Of a stretch of DNA of 64,000 nucleotides, positions 25,443 through 38,300 are shown one piece after another. Location of the stretch: assembly GCA_015501605.1 (NCBI GenBank), contig JADNRZ010000012.1, positions 372,001 through 436,000 of the forward strand, read 5' to 3'. Origin of the DNA: Panaeolus papilionaceus (lineage: Eukaryota > Basidiomycota > Agaricomycetes > Agaricales). The position numbers and the translations under genes were made by a program. The number at the start of each line of letters is the position of its first letter. Within the stretch, counting starts at the first letter, position 1. A model generated the notes under the pieces. It had not been told where the DNA came from, searched no databases, and saw only the letters and a list, made by a program, of their open reading frames with translations.

Positions 25443-26922
25443 ACAGGATTCTCCCGCTGTTAGTGCTGAAATAACACGAGAAACCAAAGTGCTTTGCTTT
25501 GCTCTTTTGCTTTGCTCTCATGACCATCCTTTGTGCTCTTTGTTGATCCGATCGTTACGAAGGCTTGTTTTATTTTCCCTTTTTCTGATTGACAGTGCGG
25601 GTTTTCTGGGTACACTCTACATAATAGCCCAGACACATACAGACCTCAGATTTTGTTATCTATATTCATTCATTTGCTTCCATATGTCTTTCGGAGTTTG
25701 TAGGGGCTATAGGCTTTTCGGCTGGTTATTGGTTGAAAGAATACGTTATACACTGATCATGCGAACTTGACAATTGACTCGCTTGACAAGAGCCGGCGGA
25801 AGGGGCTCGCTTGTGGACGTGGGTCAGCACATTTGTTGAAGACTCGTCGTCGTTGTGAGAATGGACTTTTGGAGTAAACATTATAGTAGGCGAGGCGCCT
25901 GAATAAGTGTTCTAGTCCGCGAATGCACTTTTTTGGAACGCCGAGGCTTATAGTAGCTTCCATGGGCTGACAGGAAAGTGTAACAGCGGCGCTTGTGCGA
26001 GTCAGGGGTGCGAATCAAAACAAAAATATGAGTAATCGACTTTCTTTGGTATGCGAGACACATGGAACCTACAGAACTCATATATTGGAAGGGAATGAAT
26101 AGACATCCTTATAACTTTGAAAACCTGGAGACCCTAAACCATCGGAACTATATTTTATTCGACAGCGAGACGACAACTTTGAAGTTTATTCCCGCTCGAA
26201 CCCAAGCTTGAGGAAGAAGTGCTTCGAGCCGCAGGTTACACCGCACGCTGGGTAGACTTGATCCCACCCTCGTGAAATCGCGTGCACAAAGGAGGGTAGG
26301 AAATCTCTCAGGACAATTCGTAGAATGATTAGCGTTTGCGACAAGGGTGATTACTCTATTGAGGTGTGCCAGAAGTGAGGTCACTATCGACGATGCTCAC
26401 AGCCAAAGCAAAAGGGTTTCCCATAAAATTTCCTTCTAATTTCTAGACCGAAGGTCGAATTCACGGTGGTGTCTCTCATGCTTTAGTGCAAACGGCGTTC
26501 GTAAGTGCAAATCCGAGGGTTCAAGTGGTCAAAGGTTCTAAAATACTGCGGGATGAGGTCATACCCGTTCCTTGCACCTATTCCACTGAAGTTTACATGT
26601 GCATATCGTTGAGCTGTAGCTAAGCGGACATAACTTCGTAGCATGCAATTCAAAGTGCCTGTTCGGACAGCGGATTGCGGGTTCACCTCTTTTCGATAGC
26701 CCTTCGACTTCGTACATCGTTCTGCGCGCCATCTGCTGGCGAAACTGCCTTTTGATTGACTCGAAAGTCAATCGAAACCCCAGACGTTTAATTACAAAGA
26801 TGGTCGTATATAACGAGCAGGTGCCACCTTCGAGTATTGTCTGTTCTCACTCTCGAAACCTCTTATCATCCACTAGATACAATAAAAACCTTTCTTGTTA
26901 AGCGAACCGCCGGCCCCTTGAC
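25443..26922. other. Intergenic region, no gene recognised
   Basis: About 1.5 kb between the giant gene and the methyltransferase. It contains only short open frames on both strands (for example 25420-25770 plus, 26559-26771 minus) with no motif and no compatible splice structure found. Confidence 0.5.
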
Positions 26923-27771
26923 ATGGACTTCAAAGCTCCTCCTCCACCGATATTCCATGCTTTATGGGAACGATATAAGTTTGAACTGGATTTAACAAAT
27001 CTTTTTTTTCTTATCACCGCCATTTCCGTTCACATATCTCTTTCACCCCCAAACCCACCCATCAAGTTCGACGAATGTTGCGATGAAGCAAAGAAGACGA
27101 ATACATTATTTGAACGGTTTGTTCAGTCCATTACCTTTTGCAGCAAGGTGTGTTGGAATGTTTTCCACTTTCTCGCGATACTTCTAATGGTTTTCTCAGT
27201 CCATGATCTGGTTAGCGATGCTCTGTGAAACATACACCCGGCTCTCCGATCGTATTTTTCTCAACGATCTACCAATCCGAAATCATACCATTCACCCCTG
27301 CATTGTTCTTGGCGGAGTTTTAACGCTGTTAGCTGCGGTGTTGAGGATCTGGTGGGTAGTTGAACGAATCCTTCTAATTGTCATTCGAGACTGATTATCG
27401 CTGAGTTTAGGTGCTTCAAGACTCTCGGGCCGTTTTTTACTTTCGAGATCACCATTCGTCCGAAGCATGAGCTTATCACGACTGGTCCATATGCATGGGT
27501 TCGGCACCCCAGCTACACCGGCGTGTATCTTACTCTTATTGGAGCCACCCTCGTTTTTGGTGCACCAACGACGTGGATATCACGACACGCCGCCAAAATG
27601 CCTCTTGGTGCCTTCATTGTTGGGTTCTGGTTACTCAAGTGCAGTTTTGCTTTTAGAGGGATGATACTTAGGCTCCGGGCCGAAGATCAGATACTAAAAG
27701 AGATTTTTGGTGAGGAGTGGGATACCTATGCATTTAAAGTACCCTATAAGCTTGTGCCAAATGTCATCTAA
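26923..27771 (+). CDS. Isoprenylcysteine carboxyl methyltransferase (ICMT/Ste14 type)
   Basis: Methylates the C-terminal prenyl-cysteine of CaaX proteins (such as Ras/Rho GTPases and mating pheromone precursors) at the endoplasmic reticulum, using S-adenosylmethionine. Three exons (26923-27147, 27200-27351, 27411-27771) sum to 738 nt, giving 245 residues. The C-terminal half carries the ICMT/phospholipid-methyltransferase signature: GPYAWVRHPSYTGVYLTLIG, then RAEDQILKEIFGEEWDTYA and the ending KVPYKLVPNVI. Several hydrophobic segments fit a multi-pass membrane protein: LTNLFFLITAISVHI, CIVLGGVLTLLAAVLRIW, and GAFIVGFWLLKCSFAF. The length is normal for the family. In mushrooms such genes are often multicopy, so this may be a paralog rather than the only Ste14. 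The N-terminal part (MDFKAPPPP) is not diagnostic. Confidence 0.9.
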
Positions 27772-28391
27772 TTGAATAGCGACAAGAAGCCGACGGCTGC
27801 CAATATTCCGTTCTCCTCATAATGACGACTGTAGCACTATTGTTTCGATACCAGGATTTGTAATACTTGGAACAATATAGCCTTTTAAGACTCCGAGAGC
27901 CCTTACTTGTGACGTTGCATCCCTTCAATTTACCCACAAGAAAGACTCACACTGCCAATGCGAGGCGATGAGACCCCTATGTCAAAACGCGTGACAGTTC
28001 GCGTTGGTAAATCACGCGTTGTGTGACATGTACGTTCCCATTAAGCAAGCGACGACATTTGTGAAGGGGCCACTTGAAAATCAATTTAAAGGCTTGCTCC
28101 TCACCTTCATCATGAACCACTGCTTTTTACTTACTCTCTACAAACACTTTTAACATTTACTAGAAAATCAACTCCTTTACTATCAAGGAATAAACATCTG
28201 TTGACAAGGTTCAACGGAATAGTAGAATCTGAATTTGAACATACAAAGTTCAACTCGTAACGCGGTGTAAGTTAATTGCTTTGATTTAACAGTATTATAG
28301 TACTAATTTTGACCCATATTCCCTTCTGGCTCTCTTAGCTTTTCTGAGCTGATACGTTGAAATTGTTGCCACTTGATAAACCTGAACCAAG
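27772..28391. other. Intergenic region, no gene recognised
   Basis: About 620 bp between two same-strand genes; AT-rich in its second half. It holds the 3' flank of the methyltransferase and the presumed promoter of the following gene. Confidence 0.5.
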
Positions 28392-30149
28392 ATGGATTTT
28401 TCTGACATATCTATGGATGATATTCAGACGGACTCAGATAAATCCATTGACTCATGGAACGAAATGCAGTCATCTGTGAGCTGGCAGAGCTCTCAACCAA
28501 CCAATCCTATTCTCAACCAGCTAATGTCATCGGCTGCTTTGGAGCCCAGGCCATTTATTGCCAGCAGCTCAAGAGGTACGTGCACCTCTCTGATGTAGCT
28601 AATTTATAAGCTTCAGACCTGATTCTTTTTAGCTTGGCAGAAGAGCACTTCCCTAGAAATCATCCCCGGATACTCGTCCCCTGTGCAAGGCAGCGCTAGC
28701 GATTCCTTCAACTCACCTTCCAACATGACCTCATCAGGTCGACCATCAACCTCACGCCCCCAGATTCGCCCGCGGAATCCTGGAGACCGCATGTTAGGTC
28801 GAACCTCAAGCGAAAAAACTATTCCAGCTCTCAGCACAGCGGTACCGCATCAATTTCTGGACCTAGTTAAAGGTGTCTCCGAATCTCTTAATGAGAGTGC
28901 AGGCATCCCCACGCGAAGCGTTGCCGGTCCGTCAAATAATCGAGGCGCGCGAATCAGAAACAAAGATAGAAGGCCATCAGAAAGGCGAGGACCAGTGAAT
29001 GTTGGACCCTTGAGAAAGCCGCCTCTCGGCAGAGTAGTCAGCGCAGACAGTCGCTTACCGACCGCCGCTGTGAAAGGAAAGGCCAGGGCAGTGGATATAG
29101 GGAACTCCATGGAGGGAGTAGAGAGCGTGGTGGGCGCGGGTCCATCATACACCGGAAAACGAGGAGAATGGATGATGGATGATAACGATAGCATGATAGA
29201 TGTGGATAAGGACCGAATGCGTATGACTCGTATCTCATCCGAGGCTATAACAACATTTCCACGAACACCCTCGCAAGCGCAAATGCCACCACCCATGGGA
29301 CTCCCAAGAAAGCACCCCCCAAACTCAACGGATCAGGCCTCGAGAAATCATGACATGGCATCCTCTGCATTCCAACCCGTACTCCCGCCGACGCAACATC
29401 AACCCGTGCAATCTCGCAAGGCCGAGGACAAACCTCTGAGACGTGATCCGGTACCCAAGTTACATCCCCTTCTCCAAAAACAAGCACCGTTGACAACTCA
29501 GGGCACACCCTCTTCCAACTCTGTTTCTTACCTGGATAAACCCGTATCAAATGCAAGCCTAAGCCGCGGCTTTGCGAATTCTAGTTCGTCCCTAAGTGTA
29601 GATCCTCCGCTACCCTCGACACCAACTTTGAGTAGCACTCCATCGTTGCGACCTCCAGTTCTCGGTATGCGGCGCACTCACACTCTACCTCTTAGGGGTT
29701 CGGCGGCTGCGAACCAAAAAGGAGGATTTTCGACGCGACCAAGAGCCTTCAAACCCCCTCTGCTCACATCGTCTCAGCCGAATGCATCATCTCAAACGCA
29801 CACCCTCCACAGAGATAATCTGCCTGAGAAATGTGTAACAATCACAAGTTCTGGTATATCTTCAGCGTCCAGCAATAGCTCATCGCTATCGGGTCAAACG
29901 CAATCTTCATATAGTTCATCTGGCACTATTTCAACCCCTTCGGGTTCGTCCACGTTGCCATTACCATCTATGCTGGATTCAAAGTCCGAAGTGCATTCAA
30001 AAAAAATTACCCAGGTTGACTCTGTCGCCCACCCAATTCCCCAAACTCCACCTTTGCCCGAGCCAGCTGATGGAGATCCAGACTCATCCTTTGGTAATAT
30101 GTCATTTGATTTGGACGCTCTTGAAGAAACTATGAAGATGTATGACTGA
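28392..30149 (+). CDS. Unrecognised Ser/Pro-rich disordered protein
   Basis: Two exons (28392-28575 and 28633-30149) sum to 1,701 nt, giving 566 residues. The start MDFSDISMDDIQTDSDKS is acidic; the middle is rich in Ser, Pro and Arg (PSTSRPQIRPRNPGDRM, RNKDRRPSERRGPVN), with no predicted fold by eye. Near residue 410 there is a basic block GMRRTHTLPLRGS followed by the short motif RAFKPPLL, which looks like a conserved linear motif. The C terminus, SSFGNMSFDLDALEETMKMYD in part, is acidic and likely helical. No enzymatic domain, transmembrane segment or signal peptide is visible. The ordered ends around a disordered core suggest an adaptor or nuclear protein, but this is inference and no function is assigned. 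Confidence 0.72.
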
Positions 30150-33100
30150 TTTTGTGCGGTCCCCGTCCACCCTTCTTTCATTTTTACGAAATGGTTCAAC
30201 CATGCTGCATGGGTCACCATAGCTATACTACACCACTCTTATTCTTTCACCCGACACGTAAACCCTAATTTTTTAAAATCTTAGGCAATACCTTTTCATT
30301 ACATACATTTCATTCGCACATTATGTTTCTGGATCCTGTTAGACGCACCATTTTTTTTCTTCTTCAACTTTCTCCCCCATTGTACTTTTTTCAATCAATG
30401 CATGTGTCACCACCATCGATATCTTATCTCATTCTCTTCATCTCATGGAATCTTCCAAATCTCTACAACTAAATCCACCATGCACCACTTTTTATTTACA
30501 TCCCACACATTCATAATGAATTGTCGAACCAACCGCACTTCCTACGCTCGTCGATCAACACCGCCTTAGACTTTTCACAAGATTGTAGACGTGTTGAGGC
30601 ACATTGGCGATGACCTACAAACCTTTCTGATCATCCTGGACGTAATCTATTGGCCGCGTCCACGGTCGTGGCCATTCTTTTCTTTGGGGCCCCCAAGGTC
30701 TATTCACAGTCACCGCGGCGCACACTATAGGGGGGACTCGTGAAGGTCGTTCGTTCTTGAAAATTTCCCGCCACCGAAATTCGTTAGGCATTCTCATGAA
30801 GGGCATTACAAGGCCACCAGCCCACAATGGCACCGGCTGTGAGGTTATAGATACTCCACACTGGCAGGACCCCCCGAATTTGGGCCGATTGAATTCAATG
30901 TATGTCTAACTGCGAGGTTTGGCATTTAACTACGTAGGATAGATAGATATCATAGATGACTGTGCATTGCTAGCCGACGTCGAGAACGTATAATATACAT
31001 GAAGAAGACCATAACCATGGTCGTTCTGTACATCTTATTTAGCTCTAAGTGCATCTCATCACGGTAAGTTGAGATAGCACATAGCAATGGATGATCGATA
31101 TCGCTGTCCCAAGTCATCCGACAGTTGACTGATCCATTGAATATCATCATCAAGAGGAAGACATGCCGTGAGGGGCTGTCAAGTGATTCCTCTAAATTTG
31201 GGTGCTGAGGATGTCAGGCGGTATACATACTGTGGTTCTGAGAACTGCCTGACCATGGTGGCGGCCAGCAGAACAATTTCAGCTCCACGATGAGCTTCCC
31301 ATGAGGAAATTTCCAGCGATCGGCGGTGGCAAAGGAAGCATTAAAACGACAGTAGATACGAGAAAAGAAAGGAAGAAATATCTCGAGATGTTTTTCGTTT
31401 AGCGGCACAGTCCATAGTCGAAGAGTTAAAGATAGACAAGTTTTCTGCGGACGATGTGAAGTGGTGCACTGGATTCGACACTATTCCCAATTTTGACAAG
31501 GATAGCCCGTGCGAAGGGTGTACAATTGACGTTCATATACACCCCTTGTTTGGTGCTTCATTTTTGCTCAACATCCGCATGCTAATGAGGACATGTGAGC
31601 AAGAATGCTTTGAATAACACTACGTCGAGTAGCGACTTCTTATTTGCATGAGAGATATGGTCCTCCGATAGGCCAGGATAGTATATTTGACACTATGGAA
31701 GTTCCTCGTAGGTTGGTCATCTTGTGGACGTATGTAATGAGCCGTGATGCCCAACGCTTGTATTGGATATAATTAGCGCTGGTTATCAGGGGATATGTAT
31801 CGATCAGTAATGACGAAATTGATCAGGTTACACTCAAAAATACCCCGATCGCTTGTAATCTAAGCAGCTTACCCGCTACCATCAGGGATGCGATAGCAGG
31901 ATCAGAATGCAACGATGCCTATTCGGTGTCATCTGAACCAGCCAGTCATATGAGTCCATTAAAAAGCTGAGGTGGATGGAAGGAGATACGGCCTAATCGA
32001 AAGGACATGATTGGGGAGTGATAACCAGGTGCTTGTTTCGAAAATGACAGAATGGTCGCGCTGTCCAACGAGCCGGTTAGACAAGGAGGGTCCATTATTG
32101 GCGGATTCGTGAGAGACCAGGAGTTGAACAAAATTAATCCGCGTAGATCGCTGAATGAAGCGTTGCGATTGGGGGACGGCACAAGGCAACCGGCAATTCA
32201 AGGTTAGCAGTGGCACGACCAGAGAGAAGCGGGCAGGGGCGGATAAGAAAGAAGGATTGAGACGATATTATGTGCCAAGATAGAGAGAAACCCGAAATGG
32301 ACGACGGATAGCCACTGTAATACTATTACCTGATGTGATGACCCACCCGTATGACCCACCCAGGGATAATTCAGGAAGAACCTCAAGAGGGTAAACCCCT
32401 CATGACACCTTAAAAGATGGACCGTATAAGTGAAGCAATACAGCAGTGAATGAATTCATCAACGAAGGTCTATCACGCACCTGCTGTCAGGTACCAAGCT
32501 ACCCTTATGGGACAAGCAGCCTCCAGCAATATGCATGTCCGATGTGCACGTTGGCTGCGCAAATGTCGAATTACATTATTTGCGCGTAGGCCTGGCACTG
32601 TGGGTATTGAGCGAAGTTGCCCCTACGGGAACGTTGCAGTCAGAAGACATACTGAAATTCGTACTCCGTATACTATCTTGACAAATGAAGTTATGCCAGC
32701 ACGAGTTGCACAGGAATTGCACATTGTTTCCCAGTTCAATGGCAGAGTTGCCGACGTGGAGTACCCGCTAGACCTAGAGGCCTGAAAGCTGCTGGTCTCA
32801 GGGTTACCCTCCCAGCAGCTTTGACGCAGTATATTCAGGACTCGCGACTGCGATTGAGCAGTAATTTGGCGGAGGACCTAAAGAAATAAGCGATGCCATT
32901 CGTGGACAGTGGATTGGACTGTATTTTTGCAAGTGATTGAAAGAATTCCAGGAATCACTAGATGTTATAGATTTACTCAGTTCCCAGTTGGTCTATTGAT
33001 AGAAATATAGGAGGTCTTTATGAGCACAATCATGGGTATTCAGTAATGAAGGGGGGCTAGAATCAGGATTCAAGAGGTTCGAGTGATGATGGTCGTTGAT

Positions 33101-33555
33101 GTACAACCGTGACCGTCGTCGTCTCTGGAGCAAGAGATGGTGCCATGAGGGCCGGTAATAACCCAATTAGCCGGTCTGTGTCACAGCAAATGGGCCTTTT
33201 CAAGCTCTACAACGACCCACCTGCACTCTTAATTACCATGAATCTTTTATCCTTTTTCTTATAATACTGCTTAGTATTACATGCAGTTGGAGGGAGAGCT
33301 TATTCGCTAGCGGAACTATGCGGTCAGTTTCCGTCAAAATCGCATAATTTGGAAACCCTTGAGGCTTCTTGGCTATTGAATTGAAAAAAGATCTTGCTTA
33401 GAGTGGTAGAGAGAAGGGAAAAGGAAACTAAGTAAAGGTCAGACAGCCGCCCAAATCATGTCATACTACTTACAGCTAACCTAGAAATAAAATTTTCAAC
33501 CCTTAAACTTGAAGTTTGTGGTAGCCGAGGGGGAATTATTGCAGCAGTTTGACAA

Positions 33556-33578
33556 GACGACAATCTCAGTTTGTCGTC
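33556..33578. repeat. Small perfect inverted repeat (8-bp stem, 7-nt loop)
   Basis: GACGACAA at 33556-33563 pairs with TTGTCGTC at 33571-33578 around a 7-nt loop. It lies in non-coding sequence about 650 bp upstream of the FMN-binding protein gene. It could be an operator-like site, a hairpin, or chance. Confidence 0.5.
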
Positions 33579-34120
33579 ACTAGCCCCCCCTTGCTATGAA
33601 CTCCCACATCGAAATGTCATGGATCAAGATTCACACTGTTCTGAGCGTTTATGGGTATTGCAGCTACTCGAGGTGTCAATTGGAACTGCTCAAGCGTTTC
33701 CCTGTCACCGTGGTTCCGCATGACTGTCGGATGTTCTAGGAATGGGGATTAAACCCCCCTTAACTTCCTCCATGGACTATCTCACTCATCCTATGTAGAT
33801 TGTTGGAGGGAAGCCAAGGAGATGCGCTGTCCTGGCCCTTCTGGCGTGTGTTCCTCAGCCCAAATGACTCTTTATTTGCGGCAAGTCGAAACACCGGCGG
33901 CAGTGGAATGGAGGAAGTCTACAATGCAGTCAACCCCATTCAAACCATGAAATGTGACCTAACTCATCGGGTGATTGAATCTTGTTTGTATGATTTGCTA
34001 CTCCAACTCACAGATGCTTTCCGGACCAGGATTACCGACAGGATGTCCGACCATTGCGATTCGAATCTGGCTATGGCTATCTATCAGCCACCCCCATACC
34101 GTACCTTGGCAGCCCCGAGC

Positions 34121-34130
34121 GTATTTAAAG
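34121..34130 (+). promoter_or_regulatory. TATA-like element upstream of the first FMN-binding gene
   Basis: GTATTTAAAG lies about 100 bp before the ATG at 34225 and is followed by a C/T/A-rich leader ending in a favourable context (TCATC before ATG). The paralogous gene has a TATA-like element at a similar distance. Confidence 0.45.
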
Positions 34131-34224
34131 GATCCCAGTTTATTGACCATCCTACAATCGCCTCCTCCTGTTACTCCCTTGCATCTCACTCCAACTTCTA
34201 CCAACCAAAACACTTCACTTCATC

Positions 34225-35391
34225 ATGGGCCACTTCATTCCTGAACTCCCAGAGTACCTCATCGAATGGATTCTCAAACAACAAATGTTCTGGGTCGCCA
34301 CCTGTCCCCTTTCAGAAGACGGACACGTTAATATCTCACCAAAAGGCGTCCAAGGTACCTTCCATGTCGTCAACTCACGGCGTGTTTGGTACGAGGATCT
34401 TTCTGGCACCGGTAGGTTGACCTACTGCACTATGACGTCCGTTCACTTATGCATTCGTCTAGGCGCCGAGACTGTCGCACACATCCGAGAAAATGGACGG
34501 ATTACCATTCTCTTCCATGCCTTTGAAGGCCCAGCCCGTATTGTCAGACTTTACGGAAAAGGTACGCAAGTTTCCTTAAATATCCTGAAGAGCATTATTG
34601 ATCTTCCTATTGGGTAAAGGTTTCTTCCATGAAATTGGCTCGCCTGAATACGAGGCGTTGCTTCCCCCAAATAAGCGCATTCCTGGTTCTCGTGCCATCA
34701 TCGGTCTCGACATCTTCAAAGTTGCCACAGTAAGCACAATGACGCCTCATCCCTGACTAGAGCTGACATTATCTGATAGACATGTGGTTATGCTGTGCCT
34801 TATTACAACTTCGTCGGCCACCGCTCCCAGCTCGTCGATTGGGCTGCAAAAAAAGAGCTGGCAGATATAGACGACACCGCCTCCTCCTCTTCCTCTCCTA
34901 CCGCCGAAAAAACCTCGCAAACAGCCGAAGACCCGACCAGCCCACCATCGTATGATGTCAAAGGGATGAAGTACTGGTGGGTTACACGCAACCTACGGAG
35001 TATCGATGGCCTCCCTGCGTTCTCAGAGAACATCGGACGAACCTTTAAATTCGCCATCAGCTTTCCATTCGGACGTAGTTACCAAAAAGCCACTGCGCAA
35101 GCTCCCGTTCCCACCGTGGCGTATCCTTCACCCGCTCTGCCAGCAAAGAGCATCCATCCTTCTCCCACCAAAGATCACATCGCTATTGATTACGACTTTA
35201 GGAACACCCAACAACTCTACCAAAGCCTACACACATGGTTAATAACCATCCTACCATTCATCTTCATCTTCATTCTGGGGATTCTCATTGGACGATGCTA
35301 CGACCAGTACCTATCAACATCCAGCCCCATAAACTTCATCTCTCATCGCGCGGAGCGTTCTGTTGCTTCTGCACTCGTTTCGCGGCAGTGA
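34225..35391 (+). CDS. Pyridoxamine-5'-phosphate-oxidase-like FMN-binding protein with C-terminal membrane segment (copy 1)
   Basis: Four exons (34225-34411, 34463-34561, 34620-34729, 34780-35391) sum to 1,008 nt, giving 335 residues. The N-terminal 150 residues show the split-barrel flavin-binding pattern of the PNPOx-like family: MFWVATCPLSEDGHVNISPK, VWYEDLSGTG, AHIRENGRITILFHAFEG, and ARIVRLYGKG. Family members bind FMN and act as oxidases or reductases; the substrate here is unknown. After the barrel come TCGYAVPYYNFVGHRSQL, a variable Ser/Pro linker, the block WVTRNLRSIDGLPAF, and a strongly hydrophobic stretch near residues 283-303 (LPFIFIFILGILIG) with a short tail, suggesting membrane anchoring. 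A paralog with the same exon lengths (187, 99 and 110 nt) lies at 45826-46894. Confidence 0.88.
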
Positions 35392-38300
35392 TCGAATACC
35401 TCATTGATCATCGACATCCTTCATTATTTCATGCCCCGAGCCATGTTCTCCTTCTCACATCTATTTATGCATCGGGAATCGGAACGCATCCTATTCCCTC
35501 CATCATGGAGGCCTACCACACTTGCATATCGTCTCCTATACTAGTTATACCCATTATACCTCATGCTATGCTCCTTAATGATGTACCTAGTAATTGAACT
35601 CCACATTCGACAACCAGACACATCTCCAACATCTACATTAGTAGTTAGTTGCCTCGAGGGACATATCTAATCTCACATTTTCTATTTCGCGCAATTCGTT
35701 TATTTGTAGATATCTTTAACGCATTTATGTATCATATGCAATTTCAAGGACCGGATAAATATCAAGGAATGCTTCTCTGACTTTAATAGTTGGAATCATT
35801 TCAAGTTCGCAAGTGTGCCTTCAACGCGTCAGGATCAGAGCTAGATCATGAGCATGAACGTTCTCGCCTCCTAATAGGCAGTACCAGAGCCCTAACATAC
35901 ATACCCATATTGATAGTTGTATGAGGACCTCGTGTAATGGTGCTCTTCTTCAATTTCATGTAATGTTCCTTCGCTTTAAACTCAACTCGCTGTTTATTGT
36001 GGATGGGTGTTTTAGGACGATTTAGCTTCCTTTCGCATCAAACCGAAAATATGACGTCACTTTCTCGGAAGCAATGGTGGATCCCCAGCGCCTACAACGC
36101 AAGTTTCAAGTGCAGATTGGTGTAACAGTTTTCTTCGAACTTTACATTATTTTTGGCTATATTGTCGATTTAGTGAAGGGGAATAAGCAAACGTGCGTCA
36201 ACGACGCGTGCTTTTTTCTTTGCGATTACCCTGATAGGCCAAGTCTGTACGAATGCGAATAGGAGGTGTTGGTGAAATATCTATAGCGGGTTTAAGTGAC
36301 AAAGGACTTTCCGCATGGTCTACGTCTGGACTATGGTACCATCTAGGTTCAAATATGGAAAGCGTACACGGGCGGCGTTGACGGCATACTCCTCACTTGC
36401 CTAGATAAGACACGAGACCCTGCATAATACCTTTTACAAGCTTCGGTATTCATTTCGCTTATGCAAAGCGACATTGCCTGTCAGTGGTGAACTGCTTCAG
36501 AGACGTAGGTGCCAACACCAAGTGGCCGTCGCTCGGCACTTCCCGTAGTCGAAGGAGGCCCTGTTGGCCGTCGCTTAATTATTCGAGCAAATTAATGATT
36601 ACAAGTCGAGTTCGAGTATAGATGATGGCGATCCATAGGGGAGTAGGTTCGGTGTCACCGACGATTCAGGCTCAAATCACATCATCTTATCATTCAGCAG
36701 ATATCACGTACATAACTTCTCAATACTCTTCGTCCTTCTTAGTTGCGTAATGGTTTCATGGACCAACTCTGACCTGTTACACTGCAATTATGTGGGGGTT
36801 CCCTGCGATGGGGTCTATCAATGCCATAATACCCTCCTTTTCTTTCCATTTGAGTTAACCATGACCTTATCCATCCAAGCGAAATTAAAACCGTACCAAC
36901 TTGATCACGGATCAGTGACTCGGGGGCTAGAGATCATCAATCTACAAAGTTACGGAGCCCCAGTGGATCAACTCTTCGAGATGTGACTATCGTGAAAGCA
37001 ATGCGAAGAGTTGCCCTAGCGAACTGCCTGGAATGGAACGATACACGGATGTGCCTCGAGGCATACCATTGACAATAGCCAGTCGGTCTCATGCACCTTT
37101 CCGACTGTCTACATCAGTGGTCTCAAGTTGCAGATATCACAATCCAGGATGTATGCTGAAGGCAGTGACCACACGTTGCAATTACTACCCAGACATTCGG
37201 AGTTCCTTTTTCAAACAGAACACCGCATTGCACTCTGGTATACTTTCATTGCCCGCAAAACATGATAATGTGACGACGACGGCTACGAGAGGCTCCACCA
37301 CTTCATGAGGATCGCTCCTTCGAACTATGATGTGGTGCTCCGGTATCAATTCTTGAAGTGCAGGACGTTGAAGGCGCATAGTCATCTGTTCGTTTCGTCT
37401 GATCATGTCTTCCCAGCATTTTGGAATCGGCGGTTCTGAACTCGATGCTTTCGAAGATAGACCCACTGTAATGGCCTCATTAAACCCGCTCGTTTACAAG
37501 TGCGACATCTCGCAGCTGAGCCTCGATGCATGCACGATCTCCTTGTGTCGAGTCTACCCTTCGAGCTGGGGCAAAATGAAGAGGCTAATTACTATCCTGC
37601 AGCTCCCAAGTCCATGTATCAAGTGAGCAACAAAGCATTGGAACACACAATTTAGACTGAATCCTGATGGGAAACGAGTCGCTGGCTTCTCAAAGTGGAC
37701 TTGCGATAAGGGGTTCTCGGAACCATTTCGATGGTACGACCGCAATGGATGACAGACGGTGGCGCAGAGTAGAGTCCCCCTCGATAGGATACTTTCCTAC
37801 TACTTCATGGATTAAAGGTTTCAAGTCAGCAGTGGAAGTCTTATCGATGACGATAATCTATGATGAGGGTTGTGATAAAGGTATGTATGCCCCTGTATGG
37901 ACTTGTGCCCTACCTGGAGCTATTCATTCGAGCGGGCTCTACTCACCCTAGAAACACGGTCATAACTGAATGTATGTATATTCGAAAGGGCAGAGATTTG
38001 TCAGGAACGCGTCGAACCTGATTTTACGACGTAAAAATGCAACAACCAATACTTCCATGTACGCGACCAGGGCCCTCCCATCTCGAATATCTTTAGTATC
38101 AGCCGAACAACTGGTAAGTATGCATGCACCTGTGATTGGGGAATTTATTTTCTGTCAAAATTTTTAAAAAAGATGTCTTATTCCCCAATGAGCAATACGA
38201 AAGAGGGCTTAGGTGATTTGAAAGGGTTCAAGGGTTCAGTGCGCAACACGTTCTCTGAGTGAAAGGTACGTTACTTTTTTGCTGCCGACTCCGGCTCTGC

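Larger units (their letters stand above)
30150..34224. other. Gene-poor region A
   Basis: About 4 kb without a recognisable gene. The first 400 bp are C/T-rich 3' flank of the preceding gene. The longest open frame (32450-32785 plus, about 111 residues) has no recognisable domain and no supporting splice context. No long terminal repeat, terminal inverted repeat or transposase motif was spotted by eye, but heavily decayed mobile-element remains cannot be excluded. Confidence 0.45.

Noticed and set aside
32450..32785. 111-codon open frame in gene-poor region A
   Set aside because: No recognisable domain, no splice partners and mixed composition; not enough to call a gene.
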